Below are positions 1 to 9,100 of a stretch of 64,000 nucleotides of DNA, piece after piece. The position numbers were made by a program, and so were the translations under genes. Position 1 is the stretch's first letter. Every line of letters begins with the position of its first letter. The stretch comes from Paraburkholderia edwinii (GTDB lineage: Bacteria > Pseudomonadota > Gammaproteobacteria > Burkholderiales > Burkholderiaceae), in the NCBI RefSeq assembly GCF_019428685.1, contig NZ_CP080096.1, positions 2,232,001 to 2,296,000 on the forward strand, written 5' to 3'. The notes under the pieces were generated by a model that was not told the DNA's origin, did no database searches, and saw only the letters and a program-made list of their open reading frames with translations.

Positions 1-2
1 TC

Positions 3-524
3 GATGACGAGCGCAACGAGCTGACAGCACTGACGCGAACAATGATGCGCGACATGTACGAGCGCCTTGCACTGCTCGACAGGCAGATCGCACGGTATGA
101 CGAGCTCATCCAGCAAGTGCACAAGGCATCGCCCACAAGCCAGCGACTGGAGAAGATCCGTGGTGTTGGACCGATGATCGCGACCGGCGTAATCGCCGCG
201 GCCGGAAGCGCTTCCGAGTTCACAAACGGCCGGCAGTTTGCGGCCTGGCTTGGCTTGACGCCACGGCAGCACTCCTCGGGAGGCAAAGATCGTCTGTTCG
301 GCATTACAAAGCGCGGTAACGGATACCTGCGAATGCTATTGGTACATGGCGCCCGATCGGTTGTTCAGCAAGCCGTGAGGCACACGGACAAACTCTCCCG
401 ATGGATACTCGAGGTTCAGGCGCGACGCGGAACAAATGTCGCCGTCGTAGCACTCGCGAACAAGATTGCCAGAACGATCTGGGTGGTGCTTGCACGCGGT
501 CAGGAGTATGCACCGCCGGTATGA
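3..524 (+). CDS. IS110-family transposase, C-terminal part (cut by window edge)
   Basis: The reading frame is open from the first bases of the window, so the true start lies upstream; about 173 residues are seen of a protein usually near 340. What remains is the IS116/IS110/IS902 C-terminal domain: a helix-hairpin-helix-like stretch (KIRGVGPMIATGVIAAAG), then FAAWLGLTPRQHSSGGK and the basic segment ITKRGNGYLR, ending in ARGQEYAPPV. The N-terminal DEDD catalytic domain would lie outside. IS110 elements move by a site-specific mechanism with a bridge RNA made from their noncoding ends. No inverted repeats are expected, and I cannot mark the right end of the element with confidence. The neighbouring truncated genes fit a region scarred by insertion sequences. 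Confidence 0.9.
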   Translation, partial: DDERNELTALTRTMMRDMYERLALLDRQIARYDELIQQVHKASPTSQRLEKIRGVGPMIATGVIAAAGSASEFTNGRQFAAWLGLTPRQHSSGGKDRLFGITKRGNGYLRMLLVHGARSVVQQAVRHTDKLSRWILEVQARRGTNVAVVALANKIARTIWVVLARGQEYAPPV

Positions 525-1034
525 GCGCGATCCCGATCACATCGTGGTCGTAGCTTCATCTCTTCATTGGTTGCACAAGTGATCTGATTCAATGGCAAAC
601 AGGTCGGACCGTCGACGACAGAACCTGCGCGGACTTAGGGCTTTCGAAGCCGTGGATATATGAAGGCGTCGTCGGGCGAAATCCATTGGGGCCAGGCACA
701 ACCCTGCCATCAACAGGCCGAATGTATATATGCAATCCAGCATCTGTTCGCTGTAGACCAGATCATTTGGCAAACGGGACGAGGCCATGTATAAGTCCGC
801 AACCACCCTCCTCGCCACTCACAAAAATGCCTTGCAAATGGGAGGCGACCATATAAGTAATGTCTGGTTTGGGCCAGTTAGAAATGTCCGGTTCGGGGCT
901 CCGCGAGGCGCATGCTGTGGCGCGCGTACACGACGGAGTCTGTGATGAACGCGCGGATTGCTCGCTGAGGTCTCTCGCATAGTGCTTCGTAGCAAATGCG
1001 TGGACGAACACCGCGCGCCCCACAGTCGACGCAG
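525..1034. other. gene-free stretch, probably insertion-sequence debris
   Basis: No credible gene is visible between the transposase stop and the NorD-like remnant. Short frames here have no ribosome binding site and no recognisable product. The only structure seen is the pair of direct repeats at 859-897, listed separately. The stretch may include the noncoding right end of the IS110 element, where its bridge RNA would be encoded, but this is inference. Confidence 0.5.
859..897. repeat. two 15-bp direct repeats, possible insertion-sequence end
   Basis: AATGTCTGGTTTGGG (859-873) and AATGTCCGGTTCGGG (883-897) match at 13 of 15 positions and are 24 bp apart, with CCAGTTAG in the spacer. Repeated TGTCC-type motifs spaced like this occur in the ends of IS21-like elements, where the transposase binds several sites. 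No transposase gene remains beside them, so this would be a remnant. The family assignment is from memory of the motif pattern and is weak. Confidence 0.35.
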
Positions 1035-1484
1035 GAACGCATCGCGGTCCATGGATTTTCATCGAATGGGCGTAAGGAGTTGCGGTATGTGCGTTTCAAG
1101 GAATTCGGCGCGCGATACGACGACGAACAGAGAGAACGGCTCGAAACCGTGCGCCCGGCCTGGTCGACCCGTTTCGGCGCTGCCCTACGTCACGCCGGCG
1201 AATGCATCGCGCAAGAAGACCGCTCGTTAAAGTTCATTATTCTGGTTACAGACGGTGAGCCGTTCGACATCGACGTGTTCGATTCGCGCTATCTGATCGA
1301 AGACGCCCGTCATGCCGTGCGTACGCTGGCCGCGCGTGGAATACGGGCTCGCTGTATCGGCGTCGAATCTGGCGAACACACAGCAATCAGAAAAATTTTC
1401 GGTCCCGCGAATGCAGTAACCGTCGTACGGAGTTCACGGCTTAAAGACACGCTATCGAAGATGCTCGAAGAGCTGGCAGCGTAG
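1035..1484 (+). pseudogene. NorD/CbbO-like VWA-domain protein, C-terminal remnant
   Basis: About 150 residues resemble the end of NorD/CbbO proteins, which carry a von Willebrand A domain and work with MoxR-type ATPases in activating nitric oxide reductase or Rubisco. Recognisable are AVHGFSSNGRKELRYVRFKEF, the MIDAS-type TDGEPFDID stretch, YLIEDARHAV and the final segment of the VWA fold. Family members are about 600 residues, so three quarters is missing. Homology stops abruptly near 1035, about 140 bp from the possible insertion-sequence repeats. The first ATG in frame (996) lies in unrelated sequence. No partner MoxR/NorQ gene is present. A non-functional remnant is by far the likeliest reading. 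Confidence 0.75.
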
Positions 1485-1720
1485 CGGTCAACCTGGTCGG
1501 ACGATGAGCCGGTGGTTTGTCACCCGGCATGACGAGAGCTTGCAAGGTGTTGGAATGGTTCGCATGCGGCGGTGGCCTGAATCGCTGCAATGGTGACGCT
1601 CAAGGCATGCAAGTAACATCTGAATTGCCTCGAATTCAAGTTCAACTCATTCCAAAAGTCTGTGTTAAGTTTTTGTCCTTCATCGCGGTATCCGCACTAC
1701 TTTTGACACGAGGGACTAAC

Positions 1721-2321
1721 ATGAAAACCGCTTCATCACGGACGATTCAGATTGGTCGTGCGTGCGCTCGGACGCCCCGACTACATCTACCAGCAGGTTG
1801 AACTTAGTCTGCGCAACCTTAAGGTTGAGGCGTTAGACCTTTGGCAGCTTCACGACGTCGATGCAAACGTACCGATCGAAGAAACACTCGGTGCAGCGGC
1901 GCGGCTGCAAGAACAAGGCAAGATCAAGGATATCGGGCTGAGCAATGTGACGTTGGAGCAGATCGAGCGCGCACGCAAGGTGGTCGAAATCGTCAGCGTG
2001 CAGCACATGTTCAACATCGCACATCGTCAACAGCAGCCGATCGTGGAATATTGCGAGACGCATAACCTTGCCTTCCTGCCTTACTTCCCGCTCGGTGGGG
2101 CCTGGCTGCCGATGCCGGACGAGGCGCTTGCACGGGCCGCGGCACGTCACAACGTAACGAGTGTGCAGCTCTGCATCGCCTGGCTTTTGCAATATAGTCC
2201 AGCGATCCTGCCTATTCCGGGTACGTCGTCGATCAAACACCTCGAAGAAAATATGCAGGCAGCAGAGCTGGTATTGACGCCCGAAGAATGGACTGCCGTT
2301 GAGCGGGATATCGCCGCGTAG
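1721..2321 (+). pseudogene. aldo/keto reductase with internal deletion and frame change
   Basis: The ATG at 1721 opens with MKTASSRTIQIG, the usual N-terminus of this NADPH-dependent reductase family. At about 1754-1757 the homology jumps to the middle of the protein in another frame: GRPDYIYQQVELSLRNL, then LDLWQLHDVD, GKIKDIGLSNV, the SVQHMFNIAHR strand, and the C-terminal cofactor-binding IPGTSSIKHLEEN. Roughly 90-100 codons that normally carry the catalytic Asp, Tyr and Lys residues are gone. The C-terminal half reads cleanly to the stop at 2321. A start inside the second frame (1752) would give 189 residues without an active site. Function is very unlikely. Confidence 0.8.
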
Positions 2322-2457
2322 CGCAACGTCGAGCCGCGCCCGGAATTGGGCGCGGTGCATATGCGGTCCGGGACCTCGCTGTTGCAAAAGCCGCTGCGGG
2401 GTGCGGCAGTCATGATTTATCGCGTGCCCGTGTCAGACAACGGTTCGCGATCGCGGC

Positions 2458-3387
2458 TCAGGTCACTGTCGATCGGAACTGTTGCAGCAGCAATGTCGCG
2501 ATCGCGGATGGATCTTCATCCATCAGCCAATGCGTACGCCCCGCCAGTTGTACGAACGTGTACGGCCCGGTACAGAAAGGCGCGGTGGCGGCGGCGGCGA
2601 CCTTGCCGAGGTAGGCGTCCGCGGAACCCCAGATATAGGTGGTCGGCACGGAAATGCTGCCAAGCGTCACATTGAGGTTGTCGGCACGATAGTAGTTCAA
2701 GGCAGCCGTCAGCACACCGGGTTCCTGCATCTTCTGCACATATGTCATGTAGTTGGGCACTACGCCGTTAAACGAAGCGATCATATTCGCTGCGCCGTTG
2801 GCGAGCAGGAAGTTTTCGCCGGCCGGCGCCGGCTGCGTGAATATCTGAATGTACGACGACATTGCCTGCTGTGATGCATCCGTCGCTAACGCGTACGTGA
2901 AGGCATCCTGGTGAGGCGTCGACAGGATCGATAGCGATTTCAGGGCGCTGGGGTAGTTCCTGGCGAGTACCCAGGCCACGGACCCTCCGCGATCGTGCCC
3001 AACCAGATGGAAGCGGGATGCGCCGAGCGCCTGCGCAAAGCCGAGGACATCGGAAACGAGATTTGCCGGCGAATAGTCGCTGACATCGGTCGGCCGCGCG
3101 TTGGGCGAATAACCACGCTGATCGACGGCGACCGCATGATAGCCGGCCGCACCGAGTTGAAGAATAATCGGAATCCAGGACTCCTTGAATTCCGGAAAAC
3201 CCGGTAGACATATCACGAGCTCACCGCTACCTGGGCCTGCCGACAACGCGTCGAACTGAAAATTGCCTACCGTTAGGCCGATCGACTGCAATGTATTGCT
3301 CTGTGCGGCGGCCGGTCCGGCCGCCGCGAACGACGTTGCTGCCATCAGAAGTCCGGTTTGGACCATGAAGTCTCGTCTGCTTCCCAT
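2458..3387 (-). CDS. Tat-exported alpha/beta hydrolase (epoxide hydrolase/dehalogenase-like)
   Basis: A 309-residue protein. The N-terminus has a twin-arginine motif (SRRDFM, residues 3-8), a hydrophobic stretch and a probable AAAQS cleavage site near 29, so it should be folded and exported to the periplasm. The mature part has the alpha/beta hydrolase landmarks: oxyanion loop LPGFPEF (61-67), DQRGYSPNARP (89-99), the nucleophile elbow GHDRGG with Asp132, and a late His in GRTHWLMDEDP. An Asp nucleophile places it with epoxide hydrolases and haloalkane dehalogenases rather than Ser esterases. The start is supported by AAGGA six bases upstream. It stands alone; the substrate cannot be told. 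Confidence 0.88.
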   Translation of the reverse strand: MGSRRDFMVQTGLLMAATSFAAAGPAAAQSNTLQSIGLTVGNFQFDALSAGPGSGELVICLPGFPEFKESWIPIILQLGAAGYHAVAVDQRGYSPNARPTDVSDYSPANLVSDVLGFAQALGASRFHLVGHDRGGSVAWVLARNYPSALKSLSILSTPHQDAFTYALATDASQQAMSSYIQIFTQPAPAGENFLLANGAANMIASFNGVVPNYMTYVQKMQEPGVLTAALNYYRADNLNVTLGSISVPTTYIWGSADAYLGKVAAAATAPFCTGPYTFVQLAGRTHWLMDEDPSAIATLLLQQFRSTVT

Positions 3388-4157
3388 AGGATGTCCTTAT
3401 GCGATGGAATGATAGGTCGTAGCGCGAAAGCCCGCCATGCGCGACGCTCTTGGAACGCGACCCTATTGCCGGGCCTCGCATAAGACACTTTGGAGTGTGA
3501 ACGTATTCCTTGATTTGTTTTTCAGCCAGCAGAAAACGCGCATCGTAACCTTTTAATTTCTAATTTATAGGTTATTTCGATTGTCGAACGGGTTCAGGCC
3601 GAAAACAGTAGGTATTGCACTCATCGCCTACCTCGCGTCATTCCACCAAGCCGACCGCGAGCGGCAGTCGATACGATTTTTGGATCGATGGATTGATAGC
3701 GTGCCACATTGTGCCCCAATGCGTGGCATCCGCCATCGACTGAACGCTGATCAATTCAGATATTCCCGCCTGGACAGTGATGACTGATAGGAACAGGTAA
3801 TTTCGCCGGCGAGGATCGGCATAAGCGGAGGGATGCGGGATGATCAGGAGCGTCGCGCGACGCTAGGCTCATCCAGAAGAGGTCAACAAAGATCGTCACA
3901 TCTGCTGTCACCAGGCTCTTTTCCAGACGTATTCCGGATGCCTATCGATTTTTCAATATCGACATTCCTGTAAAAAATGTTCGTCAGTGCTGTCATAACT
4001 TCGCCTGCACTCCGACCAAGCACCGCTTCGCCATCACAAGCCCTAGGCCGGTAAGCGATCAAAGCCCGCTCCAGACCCACGGGCTTAAGCGCATTGCATT
4101 TATCGGCACCCGCGCGAAGCAACTTGCTGCTCCAAATCTCTTTCTATCAGGGGACAT
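3388..4157. other. 770-bp intergenic stretch
   Basis: No gene that I can support. It holds the promoter side of the minus-strand hydrolase (AT-rich around 3545-3575) and, at 3849-3864, a perfect 16-bp palindrome AGCGTCGCGCGACGCT of unknown role. Short frames inside it lack ribosome binding sites and recognisable products. Confidence 0.5.
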
Positions 4158-4235
4158 ATGAAAACCAAGCTCGCCATAGCCTTGGCCGTCGCCACTATGC
4201 TTTCGGCATGCGGCGGCGACAACCATATTACTTAA
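4158..4235 (+). CDS. 25-residue lipoprotein signal peptide stub
   Basis: An ATG after GGGGACAT opens a frame of only 25 codons: MKTKLAIALAVATMLSACGG then DNHIT and a stop. It is a complete lipoprotein signal with lipobox LSAC (Cys18) and only seven residues after the modified Cys. The stop falls at the edge of an AT-rich stretch (TAATATTA repeated at 4235-4250). It is either a very small entericidin-like lipoprotein or, more likely, the stub of a longer lipoprotein gene cut by the AT-rich sequence. It is too short for homology to decide. Confidence 0.4.
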   Translation: MKTKLAIALAVATMLSACGGDNHIT

Positions 4236-4333
4236 TATTAGTTAATATTACTGATAATCAGAATATTATCTTTCTGAAAGTCACCTATGACCGATTATCA
4301 GCATCACTTCGTATTTGGACTCCTGGTGACACG
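4236..4333 (+). promoter_or_regulatory. AT-rich region upstream of the universal stress protein
   Basis: This stretch is far richer in A and T than its surroundings. It has repeated TAATATTA and GTTAATATTA words and the interrupted palindrome CTGAT-A-ATCAG near 4252-4262, followed by a similar GATTATCAG word near 4292-4300. It precedes the stress-protein start at 4334 and probably holds its promoter. Low-oxygen regulators of the FNR type often control such genes and bind TTGAT-N4-ATCAA; only half-site-like matches are seen here, so no regulator can be named. Confidence 0.35.
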
Positions 4334-5296
4334 ATGGAGCCAATCTTGAATCTCACCTCTTCAGGCGAGATAACATCGACGCTGCCGCGCAGGGTGTTGA
4401 TCGCCGTCGATCCCTCCGCGGCATCGCGACAGGCCATCCTCTACGCGAGGAACATCCTTCCAGACGACGCGGAGGTTCGGCTCGTCAGCGTAGCCGAAAA
4501 TCCGCGCTCGATTCTTCCGCTTGGCCGGTATGCCGGTCCGTTGCTGGATCTGGCTCGAGAGGAGCTGTTGCACGATGCCGCCGAAACACTTTATGACGCG
4601 AAGCAATGCATCGCCGACCGCAACTTCAAAATTGCTACGGAAATAATCGACCTGTCAAAACATGGCGGCGACGTCGTCAGTGCATTGATCGACGCGGCTC
4701 TTGCATGCAGCGCCGAGTTGCTCATTGTCGGCACCCGTCAACATCACGGGTTACAACGCTGGATCGAGGGTGCCGTGTCGGAGCCGCTGTCGAGGCAGCT
4801 GCAATGTCCCACGCTGATCGTTCCCGAGATTTGCAGCACACCGATCGACCGATTACCGGAACGCATTCTCTTCGCGGTTGACGGCAGCCCTCAGTCGGTG
4901 AGCGCCTTACGGTATGGCGTACGATTTGCGACCCACGAGACCAGTCTGCGGTCCGTCTACGTGATCGACGACGCCATACGGCCAGGCGACGTCCTCCCCG
5001 ATATGCTCGAGGCCGCACTTACCGATGAGGGCAGGCGTGCACTCGCGGCTGCCCATAGCGTTTTCCCCGGTGTATCGGGTCAGCCGACCTCGGCCCTCAT
5101 CAGGACAGGCCGAAACGACGATGACGTTGCGTACGCAATCGTACGCGAAGCGAACAGCTGGCACGCACAACTCGTCGTGATGGGTACGCATGGCAGACGC
5201 GGCGTGGCACGCTGGATACTCGGCAGCGTCGCGGCGCGGGTTGCGCGTATTACACGGACCCCGCTCCTGCTCGTTCACCAGAACGCGTCCGGGTGA
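4334..5296 (+). CDS. tandem-domain universal stress protein (UspA type)
   Basis: A 320-residue cytoplasmic protein made of two Usp domains. The first begins RRVLIAVDPSAAS and ends LQCPTLIVPE; the second begins ERILFAVDGSPQS and ends TRTPLLLVHQ. The ATP-binding signature G-2X-G-9X-G(S/T) is intact in domain two (GTHGRRGVARWILGSVA) but broken in domain one (GTRQHHGLQRWIEGAV), so only one domain should bind ATP. I chose the ATG at 4334 because the preceding frame is unrelated, AT-rich sequence. Tandem Usp proteins in this group are usually induced by low oxygen or stationary phase. It lies alone between intergenic stretches. Confidence 0.9.
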   Translation: MEPILNLTSSGEITSTLPRRVLIAVDPSAASRQAILYARNILPDDAEVRLVSVAENPRSILPLGRYAGPLLDLAREELLHDAAETLYDAKQCIADRNFKIATEIIDLSKHGGDVVSALIDAALACSAELLIVGTRQHHGLQRWIEGAVSEPLSRQLQCPTLIVPEICSTPIDRLPERILFAVDGSPQSVSALRYGVRFATHETSLRSVYVIDDAIRPGDVLPDMLEAALTDEGRRALAAAHSVFPGVSGQPTSALIRTGRNDDDVAYAIVREANSWHAQLVVMGTHGRRGVARWILGSVAARVARITRTPLLLVHQNASG

Positions 5297-5736
5297 GGTC
5301 CCGATAGCTTGCGCGAAGCGTCGCATATCCGCGCCGTTGGCGCTGAGGTGTCGGCAAATGGCCGGCGAGACTGACGGGAATCCTGTCAGGGGACGACGTG
5401 ATCGCATACACGGAGAACCGCATAATGGAACGCAAGTTTGAACGCCTTGCCAATCACATCGTCATAGTAGGGTATCGGTCGCTCGGGGCAGCGCATTGCA
5501 TCAAAGCCACGATGTGCGCGCTTGGCACTTGCATGGGTGCATGGCTCTTTGCATACCCCTGGCTGCGGCATTCTCCCTGGTCGGTTCGATACTTCAGGTA
5601 TTTCGAATTGTTCGCCGACTGTTGAACAACAGTCAACCAGTGAGTCCGATGTTGAATGCACCGGGACGGCCACTAAAGACTTGGGCAAATTCGTCGTTAA
5701 GCCGACTTCTAGCGCTTAACACTATAGGAGTTCAGC
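5297..5736. other. 440-bp stretch with one doubtful small frame
   Basis: No firm gene. A 66-codon frame at 5425-5625 has a fair ribosome binding site (CGGAGAACCGCATA before ATG) and starts MERKFERLANHIVIVGYRSL, which faintly recalls the start of an NAD-binding TrkA-N strand, but it loses any resemblance within 20 residues. It could be a frameshifted remnant or chance. Confidence 0.4.
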
Positions 5737-6069
5737 ATGCGCATTGCGGGTTCCGAATACTTCAAGACGATGGCTATGGCTGAGAAGATTGACGCGCAGA
5801 CCAATCAGTCTCGTTCGGGGGGCACACCCACAACTGATCCTCTGTTGGACTCGGGATCGAGTGACCCGTTGCTCAATGCAGGATCTGGCAACCCGCTTCC
5901 CGGCCTCAGCAATTCGAACAGCGGTCGTACGGCAAAACATCCGGGGCATGCACACCCGTCGTCCGGCAGACCAAACAGCGACGAGCGGCCCCAAAACAAC
6001 TCGGCCGAATCGACAGTTGACTCGTCAGGTTCCCCGCGCCGCGGTAGCCGAATTCATGAGATAGTGTAA
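5737..6069 (+). CDS. small disordered hypothetical protein
   Basis: A 110-codon frame preceded by TAGGAGTTCAGC, a good ribosome binding site. The product has no signal peptide or membrane segment. After about 25 residues it turns into a low-complexity, Ser/Asn/Pro/Gly-rich chain with repeated words of the type DPLLDSGSSDPLLNAGSGNP, then a His- and Pro-containing tail. I do not recognise it. The overlapping +1 frame is also open but Arg-rich and less protein-like. Support rests on the ribosome binding site and the internal repeat of the protein. Confidence 0.4.
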   Translation: MRIAGSEYFKTMAMAEKIDAQTNQSRSGGTPTTDPLLDSGSSDPLLNAGSGNPLPGLSNSNSGRTAKHPGHAHPSSGRPNSDERPQNNSAESTVDSSGSPRRGSRIHEIV

Positions 6070-6096
6070 AAGGCCGTTACGTGCACGGCACGTATA

Positions 6097-6130
6097 CCGA
6101 GACGGCTTACTTAGCCGTTAGCCGCCTCGG
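6097..6130. terminator. imperfect hairpin between convergent transcripts
   Basis: CCGAGACGGCT (6097-6107) pairs with AGCCGCCTCGG (6120-6130) at 10 of 11 positions around a 12-base loop. It lies between the end of the small plus-strand frame and the end of the minus-strand kinase gene, where a shared stop signal would be expected. There is no clear T-run, so intrinsic termination is uncertain. Confidence 0.4.
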
Positions 6131-6189
6131 AGATGTGGCCATTCTCGCTTGTCGCCAAAACAGACACCATCGGCGAGACCCTCTTCCGA

Positions 6190-9100
6190 TCAGCTCGCGG
6201 CTGCAATCGTGAACTGAAAGCGCGTACCATGCGGCGAATTCAACGCGACCGTCAGTTCTCCGCCATGCGCGTCGATGATCGACCTGCAGATTGACAGCCC
6301 CATGCCCAAGCCGGTGTCCTTCGTAGTCACAAACGGTTCAAAAATCTTTCCCAGAACGGCCTGACTGATGCCGGGCCCTGTATCAATCACGGAAACGATA
6401 ATTCGACCATTGACGCTCAACTCCGTCGATAACTGGAGGTGACGCGACTCCAATGGCGACTCGGACATCGCCTCAATCGCATTGACCACGAGATTCAGTA
6501 CGACCTGCTGCAACTGGACGCGGTCGCCATAGGCGATCTGTTCGCCCGCCACGCACCGATCATCGAGATCTACTTCGTGATGCGAAATCTCCCGGTGCAG
6601 AAGTTGCAACACCTCCCGAATCGATTGATTGAGGTCGAACCGCTTCATTTCGGGCGGCGACTTCTTCGCAAGCGAAAGCAGCCCACGGACAATCGTTGCC
6701 GCGCGCGTCGTATCGGCGGTCACCCGATTCAGTGCCGCACAAGCTTCGCCAACCTCCGGCTCATCACGGCTTAACCAGCGCAGCGCGGCATTTGCACTCG
6801 TATTCACCGAAGTCAGTGGCTGGTTGATTTCATGCACGATCGAAGCAACGAGCTCCCCCATCGTCGTGAGCCGTGCCACGCGAGCAAGTTCGTCCTGCGT
6901 CGTTCGCAGACGCTCGGCGACCTGTTCGCGCGTCGCACTTTCCTGGACCAGTTTTGCATACAACCGTGCGTTTTCGAGCGAGATAGCCGCATGGGTGGAA
7001 AGTACACAGAGGACGGAACTGCGCTTAGCCGTGAAGGCACCCGCCACCAGATTATTCTCGACATACAGCAAGCCCACCAGCCGCGACTGGTTGAGCAGCG
7101 GCAGACACAACACCGAACGTGGTCGTACCGAACTTACATATGCGTCGCCTGACCACTCGCGATTTTCCCGCGCGTCATGCAGCACCAGCATTTCCCCAGT
7201 TCGCATCACAGAGCGCACGAGCGCGAGCGGCAGATCCATTGAACACGCCGCCCCGGATCTCATCTGAACGTCGATAGATTCGCCGTACACCCTCGCTTCA
7301 GCCTCCATCTGCAATACGTCGGCATGCATTGTCACAAGTACGCAGCGTTGACCTCCGGCATGTTCGAGGGTACACCTCATCAATGTCTCAACGAGACGCT
7401 CCAGTACGATTTCGCGTGACAACGCACGGGTTGCTGTGATGACTGCGCCGACATCGAGCTGGTTGACGACGCTGGAAAGGACTTCCGGTTCGTCCGGTAA
7501 TGAGAGATCGGGAGAAGCTGCGTCCAGCTCGCCCACTTTTGCATCCGCGCCCCACGCCGCGTAGGCGCGCCGCGCATTGCGCAAGTAAGCACGCGCGCTT
7601 GTCGTCGAACCGAGATCCGCGTGGAACTGTGCAGCCAGCTCGCTCGCAAGCGCTTCGTCGTTGAGGAAGCCCTCCTCGCGCGCCCGGCCGATGGCTTCTT
7701 CATAGAGGCGTATTGCGTCCGGCACACGTTGTTCGATTCGCGCGACTTCAGCGGCGACGAGCGTAGCGCCGTCGCGGAAATTATTAGGCGAATGGTGTGC
7801 CCAGATATCCAGCTTCTGCTGCTGAAACCGGAGCATCTCAAAGTGCCGCGCCCGCGTCCTTCCTACGGCCGACCGGCAAGCCGCAGCATACACAAGCGCA
7901 CTGAACAGCACAAATATTGCCGTTTCGTAATGTCCGGTCGACGACCAGAGCAATCGCGACGCACGCGCCTCCGCATCAACCGCTGCAACGAGATTGCCGA
8001 AAATAAGATGCGCCTGCATCCGGTGCGTCCAGTGCGAAAATACCGAGATCGGCCGGTTCGTGTTCCGGCCTGCCTCGTTGTCCGTCCACCAGGCTTCGTT
8101 CTTTGGCGCCCCACGGAGCGTATCGATGTACGTGACCTGCGCGCGGATTGCATCGATGACCAGATCGAACTTTGTACTGCGTGCATAGGCGAGCGATTCG
8201 TAAGCCAACTGCTGCGTTTCCGCAAGCGGCGCGCCGTAGGCTAGCATCGGCGAGATCAGGTTGCGGCGACAGTACGCGGCGAACGTCAGATCGCCGGCTT
8301 GCATCGCCTCAACGAACGCACGCTGAAGATATGGAAGCGCATCGCGTACCGGACGCGTCCACGATTGCGTCACGCCGAAGAGCATGTGCACGCGCGCCTT
8401 GTAACGATCGAAACCGCGCGTATCGACGAGATGCATTGCAAGTTCGCAGAATGCGTAACAAGTCTCGTAGTCGCCGTAGTGCCGGAAAACTTCACTTGCG
8501 CAGATATAGCCGTAACACGATGCGTCTGTCACACCGTGTTCAATGCTGACGTGGACCATATGCAGCGCGATCATGTGCGGAAGGTTCGCGGCTGTGAACA
8601 ACGCAGGCGGAATCAGATCGGCGAGTACCTGTAACACCCCCCGCCATATCGGGTCCTGCATTTCCGGCTGATTCCTGCAGGCGTCGACGCTGCAATCGCG
8701 CAGACGTGCGACCAGACGCGCATATTCCGCCTGAAGCTCCGTTTCGCTGGGGCGCGCAGGCATGTTAATTCCAGCCTCGCGAAGGTATTGCAACCCAACT
8801 TTTACGGCGAGATCTGAACGATCGCGTGCCGTAAAGACCGCTGCGCGAAGACGCGTGATCTCCGCGCCGAAGGGCAGATCCACATTCTGCCCGGCAAGCG
8901 CCGCCAAGCGTGCCTCTGCTTCGTCCATCCGACCCGAGATGAACTCACACTCGGCGAGATGAAACGCGGCCGTTTGCAACTTCGGTTTATCGCCGTCCCC
9001 CGCTAAGGCCGCCACCGCAAAGCGCAGATAACCGAGCGCTTCGGCATAAGCCATGGCGCCCTTTGCCTGAAGGCCAGCCTCGAGATTGAGCGCGCCGACT

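Noticed and set aside
3849..3864. Perfect palindrome AGCGTCGCGCGACGCT as an operator or terminator
   Set aside because: No T-run, no adjacent gene start at a suitable distance; could be chance in GC-rich DNA.
5425..5625. 66-codon frame starting MERKFERLANHIVIVGY
   Set aside because: A fair ribosome binding site and a faint TrkA-N-like start, but no similarity after 20 residues; not enough to call a gene.
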